Assembly: GCA_964352475.1 (NCBI GenBank)
Contig: CAYGSL010000021.1
Span: forward strand, 1 to 64,000
Reading direction: 5' to 3'
Length of the DNA stretch: 64,000 bases
Origin: JAUIET01 sp964352475
Lineage (GTDB): Bacteria > Pseudomonadota > Gammaproteobacteria > Pseudomonadales > JAUIET01
In this document: in pieces, positions 35,813 to 44,613 of the stretch
How positions within the stretch are numbered: the first letter of the stretch is position 1
How the letters are laid out: every line of letters starts with the position of its first letter
Program-made: the position numbers and the translations under genes
Notes under the pieces: generated by a model
The model's input: only the letters and a program-made list of their open reading frames with translations
Told to the model about the DNA's origin: nothing
Database searches by the model: none

Positions 35813-37744
35813 CTAACGTTGACTTTGCTCAATACGTGTTTGCAGACCGTCACTGATTTCCCTCGTAAGCATTAAACTTTTTATTAGAGAGGGTACGTCT
35901 TCGGTCAGGTTAAGATTGAAATTGACGGGGCGGCTGTTTTTCATCTCGGGGTTGCGGCCCTCCAATCTCACGACCAAGGTCATCCTGCCATTCTCTGCAT
36001 AGCTGGCGTTGATGTCGAGCACTTTGTAGTGGAAATTTTTGAGCGCATCAACCGCTAGTTGCAATTCCGGTGACGAGTTAATAGCCGCTGCGGGCACCGT
36101 ACCTGTGTAGCGAATGATGCCGCCGGGCTTTCTGGCCTTGAGCTCACCATTGCTCATGGTGATAGATCGGCCGGAGACCACTACTGGCAATTGACCGTCA
36201 ACGATACCGGACCCTTCTATGCCTTGCTCAACGCCAAGCAGTTCGCCCAGCTCAATACCATCTAGTTTTACAAGGCTTTTAAATTCAATATGTTGCGGGT
36301 CTAAGTTAATGTTTGATGTGCTTAGTGTTCCATCAAATACTGACATTTGCAGGCTCTTAATATGGACATTGCCTTCGGCAAAGCCGGCGGATAACGACAG
36401 ATCGTTTAAAGCCATGCCCACTTGCAGCTGCTCTGCGGTAATCTCGATGGTGGCGTCTGCCTCTGGCCAGGCCACTGTCACGCTGCCGCCAATGCCCCGA
36501 AACAAGACCTCGCGATAAAAGCTGTCGAGTTTGTTCAGTTTAAGAGTTACGTTTGCTGCTACATCAGATCTGTTCCAATTGAGTTGACCAGACAGGCTTA
36601 GCGAGCCCGCGACCAGATCAGCAGGCCATTGCCAGTTGGGAATGATACTTGGCAGGAAGCGCTGTTGTTCGCTAAACCGTATTGGTTTGCTGTGCACTGT
36701 TCCCCGGCCGATGCCGGATTCGAGCTGATGCGAAAATGGCACCGACACAGTGATTTGCTCAGACAATTCGCTGACCCTGCTGGCAACATGAACAGTGCCA
36801 CTGGCTATGTTGTTGTGCAGGCTCACATCGCCAGTAATTCTAAAGCGAGGCAGCTCGCTGCCCTTGTGCGACACTCGCAAATTGTTGCTGGTAAAACGCA
36901 GGGGCGCCAGTAAAAACTCCTGATTGTTCAGCGTTAGCTTCGCGGGTGCTCGCAGTGCCGCGCGAAAACGTGGCAGGGCGAAATCTCTGCCTCTAAGATT
37001 CTGCGCAAGGCCATGACTTTGCTGATCCAGCGTGAGTATAAAAGACTGGTCTTCGTAGCTTAGCGCACCAAGTATCTGCAGCTCAGCCGAAGTCGCGCTG
37101 AAAGCAGTCGAAGTGTCCTGATTGGATGCACGCACACCGAAGAGTAACTGCTGGTCTTCTCGCATCAACAAGTCAGTGAATGCTGCCTGCAGAGAAAACT
37201 CAAGTCTGGATTCCTGACCGCCTTCCAGGGTTGGCGCCGAGGGTTTAATGCTGGCCGTCATTTGAACCTGGTCACCAATACTGATTTCGCAGTCCAGAAT
37301 CCTTTTGTGCAAATTGATATCCGCACTCAACAGTGTAAGGTGCGTATCGAGCTCACCCGACAGATGACTCGTAAACCGTCCCTTGCCCAATCGCGCGGAC
37401 CCTAGCCAACGAGTGTCGCCTTGAGCGATGCTTAGCTGTTCTATGTTAATCCGGTAGTTGGAAAGCAGCGAATTGAGGTCGTCTAGCGGGCCTCGGCGTA
37501 GCAAGTCATAAATCTCAGTTGGTAATGTCTGCGTAGATGACTCTGTGTCAGATGTCGTGGCTATCAGCTGTAGAGAACGTATCGTCCAGTTATTGCGCCC
37601 GGGCAGATCGGCGTCAACTGCTTGCAGGCTAATGTTGTTCGGTAGCGTGGCAGCGATGGCGTGCGGTAACCAACGTGGTGTTGAGTACCAAAACGTCACC
37701 AGCATCAGCAGGGTTAAAACAAAGAGCAAGAGCAGACGTCGCAT
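35813..37744 (-). CDS. ydbH: YdbH-like AsmA-family intermembrane lipid transfer protein
   Basis: A 643-residue protein with one N-terminal membrane helix (LLLLFVLTLLMLVTFWY) and a long strand-rich periplasmic region. It ends in a segment typical of YdbH (PGGIIRYTG, ALKNFHYKVLDINASYAENGRMTLVVRLEGRNP, NLTEDVPSLIKSLML). It is shorter than the ~880-residue E. coli protein, so the hydrophobic groove may be shorter. YdbH, TamB and YhdP have overlapping roles in phospholipid delivery to the outer membrane in E. coli. ynbE follows after 19 bp. Confidence 0.88.
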   Translation of the reverse strand: MRRLLLLFVLTLLMLVTFWYSTPRWLPHAIAATLPNNISLQAVDADLPGRNNWTIRSLQLIATTSDTESSTQTLPTEIYDLLRRGPLDDLNSLLSNYRINIEQLSIAQGDTRWLGSARLGKGRFTSHLSGELDTHLTLLSADINLHKRILDCEISIGDQVQMTASIKPSAPTLEGGQESRLEFSLQAAFTDLLMREDQQLLFGVRASNQDTSTAFSATSAELQILGALSYEDQSFILTLDQQSHGLAQNLRGRDFALPRFRAALRAPAKLTLNNQEFLLAPLRFTSNNLRVSHKGSELPRFRITGDVSLHNNIASGTVHVASRVSELSEQITVSVPFSHQLESGIGRGTVHSKPIRFSEQQRFLPSIIPNWQWPADLVAGSLSLSGQLNWNRSDVAANVTLKLNKLDSFYREVLFRGIGGSVTVAWPEADATIEITAEQLQVGMALNDLSLSAGFAEGNVHIKSLQMSVFDGTLSTSNINLDPQHIEFKSLVKLDGIELGELLGVEQGIEGSGIVDGQLPVVVSGRSITMSNGELKARKPGGIIRYTGTVPAAAINSSPELQLAVDALKNFHYKVLDINASYAENGRMTLVVRLEGRNPEMKNSRPVNFNLNLTEDVPSLIKSLMLTREISDGLQTRIEQSQR

Positions 37745-37796
37745 GAACCACAGTATAAGTGCGCCGACAGCGAGTTAGTAGTGACGAACTATTGGG

Positions 37797-38516
37797 CTAA
37801 GGGTATGCGGCTGGCTGAGAGTCTTGACGCAGGTGGTCGATAATTTTGCTTTTCAGCGCAATCTCTTCCTGCAGGCGAACGCTGAGACCGCGTAGCTTCT
37901 CCAACTCGCACAGCAACTTGATGTTTTCCGCTTCGTATCCGGATGTCAGCCCTACGTGTGAATTGAGCTGTCGGGCAAACGAGTACATCAATATGAACCA
38001 ACTGGTGGCCAGCGCGGTCAGCAGCATTTTATGGGCGAAGCCAAATAACACCATATAGATTAGCGCGGGCAGCAGCGCGGGCAACACAAAACTTAAATAT
38101 GTTTTCAGGTGGCTGTTGTAGGCAATATTGGAACTGGCAACCAGAACGCCCAGAATGGCGATAAAACCAGTTAATGCCTGCGTATTGAGCATCGCGCAGG
38201 CGTACAGAAACATCACGCCCCAGGCGATACCATTGCAGCACACGTTTCTATTGTAGGCTTTGTACCAATTTGCTGTGGACGAATATCGGTTTCGTTCGGC
38301 GAAATCAGCTACGAGTTTCCAGCGTTGAATTAAAATCAGTGATACAAGCAGCAGCCAAATCAGCAACAGATCTGAATTCAGTTTTTGCCAGTAGATGATG
38401 CCCACCAGGCCGGCGGTCACTACGTTACCGAAACAGCTCAGTTTTGCCTGCGTGAACAAAAACTCGGTTTTGCGTGCTTGTGTTTGTTCCACCAAGCCGT
38501 TTTCATTTACTTGCAT
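37797..38516 (-). CDS. Six-helix membrane protein with C-terminal coiled coil (sensor-like module without output domain)
   Basis: A 239-residue protein with about six membrane helices (two near residues 25-65, four between ~90 and 185). A hydrophilic helix rich in heptads follows (EAENIKLLCELEKLRGLSVRLQEEIALKSKIIDHL), then it stops. This layout matches the N-terminal sensory part of many GGDEF proteins and histidine kinases, but no kinase, cyclase or receiver domain follows. There is no frameshifted remainder: downstream lies ydbH, 52 bp away. It may act through partner binding, or be a domain remnant. Confidence 0.62.
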   Translation of the reverse strand: MQVNENGLVEQTQARKTEFLFTQAKLSCFGNVVTAGLVGIIYWQKLNSDLLLIWLLLVSLILIQRWKLVADFAERNRYSSTANWYKAYNRNVCCNGIAWGVMFLYACAMLNTQALTGFIAILGVLVASSNIAYNSHLKTYLSFVLPALLPALIYMVLFGFAHKMLLTALATSWFILMYSFARQLNSHVGLTSGYEAENIKLLCELEKLRGLSVRLQEEIALKSKIIDHLRQDSQPAAYP

Positions 38517-38699
38517 AGTGTGGCCACTGCAGATCTCAGCGAGTTGGGCTCAATGTACCCCAAATGAAATCGCTAACGTATAATATTGCTGGTAAATAAT
38601 TCCTAGGTTCTGCGATTTGTCTAGAACAGACCGTTCAGTTCAGTCCGCAGTCTGGGCCTAAAACAATCGACGTTTTCTACCGAAGGCGGTCATTGTTTG

Positions 38700-39989
38700 C
38701 TACCGCAGCAAATGGGAATCCAGAACTTCTGACTTTTGCCCCAGCAATTCCTCAACAATGAGTTTGAAGGACTTATTGGTGATTTTGCGCTTTTTCATTA
38801 AATCGCGGGTTACGTGATCGATGTTGTATTGACCCTTGCTCTCACGCCTGAGTTCCTTATCCAGCTCGTGTAACAGAATCACGGCTCTGGCAGAGGTGGC
38901 ACCGGACGAGGATTTTTTTCGCAGCGTTTTGACCTTAGCACCCCATCTGGACAATGAGCGTAACACTCTGTCGTAGCGTGCCTGGTTCATGGCACCGGCT
39001 CTACGCATCAATTCTATCGAGTAGTATTCGGCCAAACCTTCCGCTATCCAGTCAGATTGTGAACCACCCTGAATACGGGTAATGACATGGGTAAGCTCAT
39101 GCAACAGAGTGCTGGTGCCATTCTCGCTAATAAGAGGTCGGTCAGAGTGCACATAGAAAGAATTCGGCGAAGACAAACCGCCGCGCCACATAGGGTCGCC
39201 AGCACCAACCACCAAGACCTTGGGAGGCAAGTTCTGGAAGGCTCGTTGTACTTCTGGCCAGACCAGATTAATCAGAGCCAATGCATTCATGCGCTGCATA
39301 TCTCCGCCTTGTGGTGCTGCGATTGCGACTTCGGTACCCTGTAGAAAATCGCGCCGGGTTCCTAGCTTGCCCGCAATCATCCACCCTGTGGGTCGGTCAA
39401 AGCGTCGCTCAGGGTTGTCTATGCGAAATACAAAATCTTCGATTTTGCGCCATCCGGTGTCAGCGCTGGTCCATTCGGCCGGTAGCTTGATCTCAAGGGT
39501 AGAGTATGACTCACTGCCTTTGACACTTCGCACCCTGGCGGTAGGCACAATTTTGTCACCCCGAAATATCGCCCAATCGTTGGTCATGTAGGCATCGTAG
39601 CCGCCATCGCTACGCTGCCTGTCCAGGACCGATCTGAAACTTAGTTTGGCCAGCTTGCTGCCCGGTTCCCAGCGAATTGAACTTTTATAGTGTTTTAGTT
39701 CTCCGTCAGCCTCAAAGTCCAGATGTCGTTGTTTATCATGACGAAATGAAATTGACTTTATCAAGTCAGCATTTCGTATCTCTATGCTGACCTTTACCAT
39801 GCCTTGGTCTATCAAGGGTTCTAAGACATAGTGAACGCCGTATTGTTTGCTGCTTAGTCTTTCCTCGGTAACAGCGGCACGTACAGTGCCTTTGTCATCG
39901 GCTGCAGACACGCACGCAGAGAGAATGAACAGAGTAGCGACCACCAGCAATTGCAGCGGAAGTGAGATGGAATAGTTGCAAGGACTCAT
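38700..39989 (-). CDS. Lipoprotein metallopeptidase (HExxH, M1/M61-like gluzincin)
   Basis: A 429-residue protein with lipobox LSAC (Cys26). The N-terminal ~200 residues are strand-rich, as in M61 glycyl-aminopeptidases. The zinc site is His297-Glu298-x2-His301 (HELTHV), with Glu317 in WIAEGLAEYY as third ligand. The C-terminal ~100 residues are helical and basic. The ATG overlaps the RND pump stop as ATGA, so the protein is made from the efflux operon. The substrate and its relation to efflux are unknown. Confidence 0.78.
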   Translation of the reverse strand: MSPCNYSISLPLQLLVVATLFILSACVSAADDKGTVRAAVTEERLSSKQYGVHYVLEPLIDQGMVKVSIEIRNADLIKSISFRHDKQRHLDFEADGELKHYKSSIRWEPGSKLAKLSFRSVLDRQRSDGGYDAYMTNDWAIFRGDKIVPTARVRSVKGSESYSTLEIKLPAEWTSADTGWRKIEDFVFRIDNPERRFDRPTGWMIAGKLGTRRDFLQGTEVAIAAPQGGDMQRMNALALINLVWPEVQRAFQNLPPKVLVVGAGDPMWRGGLSSPNSFYVHSDRPLISENGTSTLLHELTHVITRIQGGSQSDWIAEGLAEYYSIELMRRAGAMNQARYDRVLRSLSRWGAKVKTLRKKSSSGATSARAVILLHELDKELRRESKGQYNIDHVTRDLMKKRKITNKSFKLIVEELLGQKSEVLDSHLLR

Positions 39990-42900
39990 GGCTGGTTGGG
40001 CGAACTTGGCTCTTGAACAGGTTTGACTGGCATGGCTTCTATACCGGCTGATTTACTGCCAGCTTCGGCGAGAAGCATATACAGGCAAGGTACCAGAAAC
40101 AATGTAATAACTGTGGCAAAAACAACACCAAACGACAGCGATATTGCCATAGGTATAAAGATATAGGTGGTCGGATTCTGGTCAATGATCAGTGGCACCA
40201 GGCCAACAAACGTCGTTATTGATGTGAGTACAATTGGCCGAAATCGTTCAACGGCGGCGTCGCTAATCGCTACTCCCGTTTCGGCACCCTCGCGACGCAG
40301 CCGGTTGATGTTGTCCACCAGCACCAGGCTGCTGTTGATCACAACACCCGACAAGGCAACGATGCCAAGCAGTGAGAAAAACACCAGCGGTTTGCCCATT
40401 ATAAAGTGGCCGAGAATGGCACCCACCGCGCCAAATGGGATCACGCTCATTATGATTATAGGCTGACTATAGGATTGCAGTGGAATGGCCAGCAAGGCAT
40501 AAATCAGTAACAGCGCCAGCGCGGTGTAGTAGCTAAGGTCATTGAACGAGTCAGCGCTTTCCTCAGCTTCGCCACCCAATGAATATTCTATCCCCGGGTA
40601 GCGTAGATTGATTTTCGGTTTGACTTCCAAGTCCAGAAAATTCAGTACGCGCTCAGGCTCAATCATGTCGCGGTCGACATCAGCGGTAACTGAAATAACT
40701 CGCTGCCGGTCCAGTCGCCGTATGGAAGAGAAACCCCGACCGAGATCCAGCTCGGCTACATTGCCCAGAGCAACTTCGTCGCCCTGAGGTGTGCGCACTC
40801 TCATATTTTGCACGTCGCTCATGGAATGGCGCTCCGATTTCGGGTAACGCACCATAATACGAATGTCTTCACGGCTGCGTTGCACTCTCTGCACCTCTTC
40901 ACCGTAAAATGCGTTGCGAATCTGCCGGCCTAATTGCCCGGAGTTAATACCTAAATGCTGCGCTTGATCTTTAAGCGTGAATTTTATTTCCTGTTTGCCG
41001 GCGCGAAAGCTGTCTGTGATGTCACTGACGCCTTCAAAGCGTTTTAAGGCCAGCTTGATGTCGCTGGCGGCTGCGCGCAGTTGCCCGGTATCGGATCCCC
41101 TGAGGCGTATATCAATCGCGTCACCAATCGAAAAGAAGTTTGCCGTGTAGTTCAATGCAACAGCGTCAGCAATGGGAGGTGTCAGTTCTCGCCATCGCTG
41201 GGCAATGTAACCAGGTGATACCGAGCCGCGTTCCTTATACGGAATTAATTCAAGCACCAATTCAACGTAATTTGAATTGGTCGGGCCGCCATCAAAGTCA
41301 ATTGATCCTCGCGCTATCTTGCCACCAATGGCCTTGAGTACACGGCGTATATTGGATGGTTGGTCTGGGGCATGATCTGTATCAAGCTCATCTCGCAGCT
41401 GCAGAGCAGCCACTTTCAGTTTCTCCGCTTCGCGCTGAAGCACCTGTGTTGGCGTGCCTGGGGGCATTGTCAGTGTGGCATACACACGATCGGCTTCGAC
41501 CGACGGGAAAAACTGAAACACCGCACGACCACTGGCAAACAAGGTCATAACCAATACCACTACTGATACCGCAATTGCCAGGGTGAAATAGCGCCAGTCC
41601 ATCGCGCGCTGCAGTGCAGGCTGGTAGCGCTGTTTGGCAATCATGCGCAACCCGTGTTCCATGCGCTGCTGAAATTTCTCCCACCGACCTCGTTCAGTCG
41701 GCGTTGTTGACAATGCACTGTTTGATTGGCGTCGGTTTGCGAGATGAGCCGGTAAAATCATCTGCGATTCCACGATGCTGAACAGCAGGGCAACAATCGC
41801 GGTAATTCCCACAGCCTGCAAGAACGAACTCAGTCCACTGCCGCTGACGGCCAGCGGCATAAAAGCAGCCATAGTTGTTAGCACGCCAAAAATAACCGGC
41901 AGCGACACTTGTTGTGTGCCGAGTATTGCGGCATCGCGTAGGGAATAGCCGCGCGTTTCAAAGGCATGAACTCGCTCACCAACCACGATGGCATCGTCAA
42001 CCAAAATACCCAGCACAAGAATAAACCCCATGATGGATACAGTGCTGATTGACACGTTGAACACGGGGAATAATAACAGCGTGCCAATCATGGCTATTGG
42101 CAAACCAACGGCTACCCAGAACGCGAGCCTTGGCTGAAGGAATATAGTTAAAATTAATAAGACCAATATTAGACCGCCGCCGGCGTTTCGGCCCAGCACT
42201 CTCAGCCTGTCAACGAGATCTTGCGATTCATCTTTCCAGATGGTCAGTTCTACGCCATGAGGTAGGCTCGCCTGCTTGGTTGCAATGTAGTCTTTGACAT
42301 GCCGGGCTATGCGCAGCAAGTTGCCATTACCAGTTCGTGACACAGTGAGCATCACGGCGGGTACGCCGTCTACTTGAAACAACACATCGTTGTCGACAAA
42401 GCCGTCTTCAATGGCGGCGATATCGGAAAGTTTTACTATGCTGCCGTCATCAAGTTGTTTGACAACAAGGCGCTCAAGATCTGCTTCGTTGTAGGCCTGT
42501 CCCAATGTACGCAAAAGTATTTCTCCGCTATCGGTTTTCAGCGAACCTCCAGCAACATCTTGCGAGCTCTGTCGAATAGCGTCGGCAACCGAGCTTAGGT
42601 TCAAGCCATATTGCCGCAGCGTGTGTTCTGACACTTCCACAGAGATTTCATAGTCTTTGGTGAAGGACAATTCAACCTTCGAAACTTCTGGTAGTTCGGC
42701 CAGTTCGTCCCGAATTTTTTCGCCAATTTCTTTCAATGACCTCGGCGAAATATGGCCAGTTAGTGCCATGTTTAGAACGTTCGCTGTTATCGTCATTTCT
42801 GATACGATCGGTCGCTCGGCATCAAGTGGTAGCGTAGTAATTGCATTGACTCTTGCTTCGATATCGCGACTGGCTTTGGCCACGCTGGCTTCCTGTTTTA

Positions 42901-43186
42901 ATTCAGCAATCAGCAGGCAAAGGCCCTCGTAAGCAGTACTGTCAATTTTGTCTATTCCTTCGACGCCATCAATTGCTTCCTCAATTCGCTGGCAAACTCC
43001 GCTTTCTACTTCCTCGGGTGCCGCACCTGGGTAAGGCACTTGAACCTGAACTATTCTGGGGTCTACGGTGGGAAACTCTTCGATTAATAGGGATGGAATT
43101 GTGACCAGCCCGCCGAAGATTAATATCCACATCAGCAGGTTGGCGGCAACCTGGTTGTCAACAAACCATCGAATTACACCCTTCAT
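39986..43186 (-). CDS. RND efflux transporter, inner membrane permease
   Basis: A 1066-residue RND permease with the standard two halves of six helices and large periplasmic loops. The proton-relay Asp pair is in LGILVDDAIVVGERV and the partner polar region in SGVVINSSLVLVDNINRLRREG. The opening FVDNQVAANLLMWILIFGG is typical of the subgroup related to heavy-metal or HAE efflux in marine gammaproteobacteria. It couples by ATGA to the adaptor upstream and the peptidase downstream. No TolC-like channel gene is present in the operon. The drug or metabolite is unknown. Confidence 0.95.
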   Translation of the reverse strand: MKGVIRWFVDNQVAANLLMWILIFGGLVTIPSLLIEEFPTVDPRIVQVQVPYPGAAPEEVESGVCQRIEEAIDGVEGIDKIDSTAYEGLCLLIAELKQEASVAKASRDIEARVNAITTLPLDAERPIVSEMTITANVLNMALTGHISPRSLKEIGEKIRDELAELPEVSKVELSFTKDYEISVEVSEHTLRQYGLNLSSVADAIRQSSQDVAGGSLKTDSGEILLRTLGQAYNEADLERLVVKQLDDGSIVKLSDIAAIEDGFVDNDVLFQVDGVPAVMLTVSRTGNGNLLRIARHVKDYIATKQASLPHGVELTIWKDESQDLVDRLRVLGRNAGGGLILVLLILTIFLQPRLAFWVAVGLPIAMIGTLLLFPVFNVSISTVSIMGFILVLGILVDDAIVVGERVHAFETRGYSLRDAAILGTQQVSLPVIFGVLTTMAAFMPLAVSGSGLSSFLQAVGITAIVALLFSIVESQMILPAHLANRRQSNSALSTTPTERGRWEKFQQRMEHGLRMIAKQRYQPALQRAMDWRYFTLAIAVSVVVLVMTLFASGRAVFQFFPSVEADRVYATLTMPPGTPTQVLQREAEKLKVAALQLRDELDTDHAPDQPSNIRRVLKAIGGKIARGSIDFDGGPTNSNYVELVLELIPYKERGSVSPGYIAQRWRELTPPIADAVALNYTANFFSIGDAIDIRLRGSDTGQLRAAASDIKLALKRFEGVSDITDSFRAGKQEIKFTLKDQAQHLGINSGQLGRQIRNAFYGEEVQRVQRSREDIRIMVRYPKSERHSMSDVQNMRVRTPQGDEVALGNVAELDLGRGFSSIRRLDRQRVISVTADVDRDMIEPERVLNFLDLEVKPKINLRYPGIEYSLGGEAEESADSFNDLSYYTALALLLIYALLAIPLQSYSQPIIIMSVIPFGAVGAILGHFIMGKPLVFFSLLGIVALSGVVINSSLVLVDNINRLRREGAETGVAISDAAVERFRPIVLTSITTFVGLVPLIIDQNPTTYIFIPMAISLSFGVVFATVITLFLVPCLYMLLAEAGSKSAGIEAMPVKPVQEPSSPNQP

Positions 43187-44424
43187 AAGCTGGCGTTGTT
43201 TGCATCACTGTACGGTGCGGCCAGTTTGGGGGAGGGAGCATCCAGTTGCAGGGCTGGCGCACTGTTGCGAATAACAGGTGCAACGGCGCTGCCAGCCGCT
43301 ATCGTTGGACTCATCGAAGTTGATACCAGGTCGCCGTCTTTTAGTCCTGATTTGATGATGAGCTCATCGTCTCTGATCCGTAAAATGTCTACTGTGCGCG
43401 CGACAAGAATATTGTTCTGGCTGACAACCAGCACATTATTATTGTCCCGCAGGGCAACCCGCGGTATCAGTAGTGCATTGTCCAGTTGTTGCCCCGTGAT
43501 TGACGCTTTAACAAACAAGCCCACGGGCGGTGCCTGGTCATTGCCCCCCGGTACCCTGGCCACTGCAAAAACCATGCGGCTTTGGGTATCGATGCTGGCC
43601 TCCAGTCTGTCGATAACGCCCCGCCAGTGTTTTTGCCTACCCGCGTATTGCGCGCTGAGCAGCACGGGCGGTTTGTATTCGCCACTGACTCCTATGTTGG
43701 TTTGCTCCAGAAACTCCAGTTCTGAATCGGCAAGCGGCAGGCGAACCTCAAGGAAGTCACTTGCATAAACGCTGCCCAAAGCCGTTCCACGGCTGACATA
43801 CTGACCCTTGTCAATTAATTTCTGGCGCACGTAGCCGTCGTACGGCGCGGTGATTCGGGTGCGGCTAACATCGTTTCTTGCCTGGCTGAGAGCCGCCTTG
43901 GCATCCGCGGCATTGGCCACAGCAACCAGATAGTCGCTGTTGGTGTTGTCCAGCTCAGCATTAGACGCCAGTTTTCGTTTGTGCAAACTACTTACCCGGC
44001 TTAATTCACTGTCTGCCCGTTTTAGCTGGGCTTCCGTTTTTGTGACGCTGGCTTCGGCGCGTTGTAAGGCGTTTCGGTAATCCGAGGCGTCGATACGCAA
44101 TAGTTCTTCGCCTGCACTGAAGCGCCCACCAGCAACCCACTGCGGCGAGAGCCAGGTAACCACACCGTTGATCTCTGCCACCAGCTCGGTTTGCGTTCGG
44201 GGCACAACAGTACCCTGTGAATGGACGTTGAGTTCAACAGCTTGTGTATGCACTCGCCAGGCGTCGATTGGCACCGATACTTTCTCATTGGCCTTTGGCT
44301 CAATCTGTTTGACGCTAGTCATCATTAGCCAAACGATCAGGCCAACAATTAGCAACAGAATCGCAGCGGAGCCTAGTTTTGGGTCAATGCCGTATTGTTG
44401 GAGCTTACGGATAATTAAGGTCAT
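43183..44424 (-). CDS. RND periplasmic adaptor (membrane fusion protein)
   Basis: A 413-residue adaptor. The N-terminal membrane anchor (AAILLLIVGLIVWLMM) is followed by a barrel-sandwich half (VVPRTQTELVAEINGVV), a helical hairpin (~115-200, YRNALQRAEASVTKTEAQLKRADSELSRV), the second half-motif ITAPYDGYVRQKLIDKGQYVSRG and a beta-barrel region with ALLIPRVALRDNN. It links the pump to an outer-membrane channel. It is the first gene of the operon, with an inverted repeat 40 bp upstream. Confidence 0.94.
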   Translation of the reverse strand: MTLIIRKLQQYGIDPKLGSAAILLLIVGLIVWLMMTSVKQIEPKANEKVSVPIDAWRVHTQAVELNVHSQGTVVPRTQTELVAEINGVVTWLSPQWVAGGRFSAGEELLRIDASDYRNALQRAEASVTKTEAQLKRADSELSRVSSLHKRKLASNAELDNTNSDYLVAVANAADAKAALSQARNDVSRTRITAPYDGYVRQKLIDKGQYVSRGTALGSVYASDFLEVRLPLADSELEFLEQTNIGVSGEYKPPVLLSAQYAGRQKHWRGVIDRLEASIDTQSRMVFAVARVPGGNDQAPPVGLFVKASITGQQLDNALLIPRVALRDNNNVLVVSQNNILVARTVDILRIRDDELIIKSGLKDGDLVSTSMSPTIAAGSAVAPVIRNSAPALQLDAPSPKLAAPYSDANNASL

Positions 44425-44463
44425 TCGAAAGTGGGCCTGAAGTCGTGCTTTGTCTTAACTGTG

Positions 44464-44479
44464 CTTTGTTTTAACAAGG
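44464..44479. promoter_or_regulatory. Inverted repeat, candidate repressor site for the RND operon
   Basis: CTTTGTT-TT-AACAAGG has 6 of 7 arm positions matching. It lies 40 bp upstream of the adaptor start. It also overlaps a possible forward promoter, TTGTTT (44467-44472) with a 16-bp spacer to TATTCT (44489-44494), facing the gene behind the gap. A TetR/MarR-type site is possible; no regulator gene is adjacent. Confidence 0.35.
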
Positions 44480-44513
44480 CGAATCCCTTATTCTACTACA
44501 ATGTTTGACTTGC

Positions 44514-44613
44514 NNNNNNNNNNNNNNNNNNNNNNNNNNNNNNNNNNNNNNNNNNNNNNNNNNNNNNNNNNNNNNNNNNNNNNNNNNNNNNNNNNNNNNN
44601 NNNNNNNNNNNNN
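44514..44613. other. Assembly gap (100 N)
   Basis: Exactly 100 N, the usual placeholder for unknown length. The sequence resumes inside an Asp/Pro-rich repeat (EPDPTPDPDPQDP), a low-complexity tract that probably broke the assembly. Unlike the second gap, no shared sequence is seen at the two edges. Confidence 0.98.

Noticed and set aside
44505..44613. ORF reading through the first N gap
   Set aside because: Codons across N are artefacts and gap length is unknown; only sequence from 44614 is annotated.
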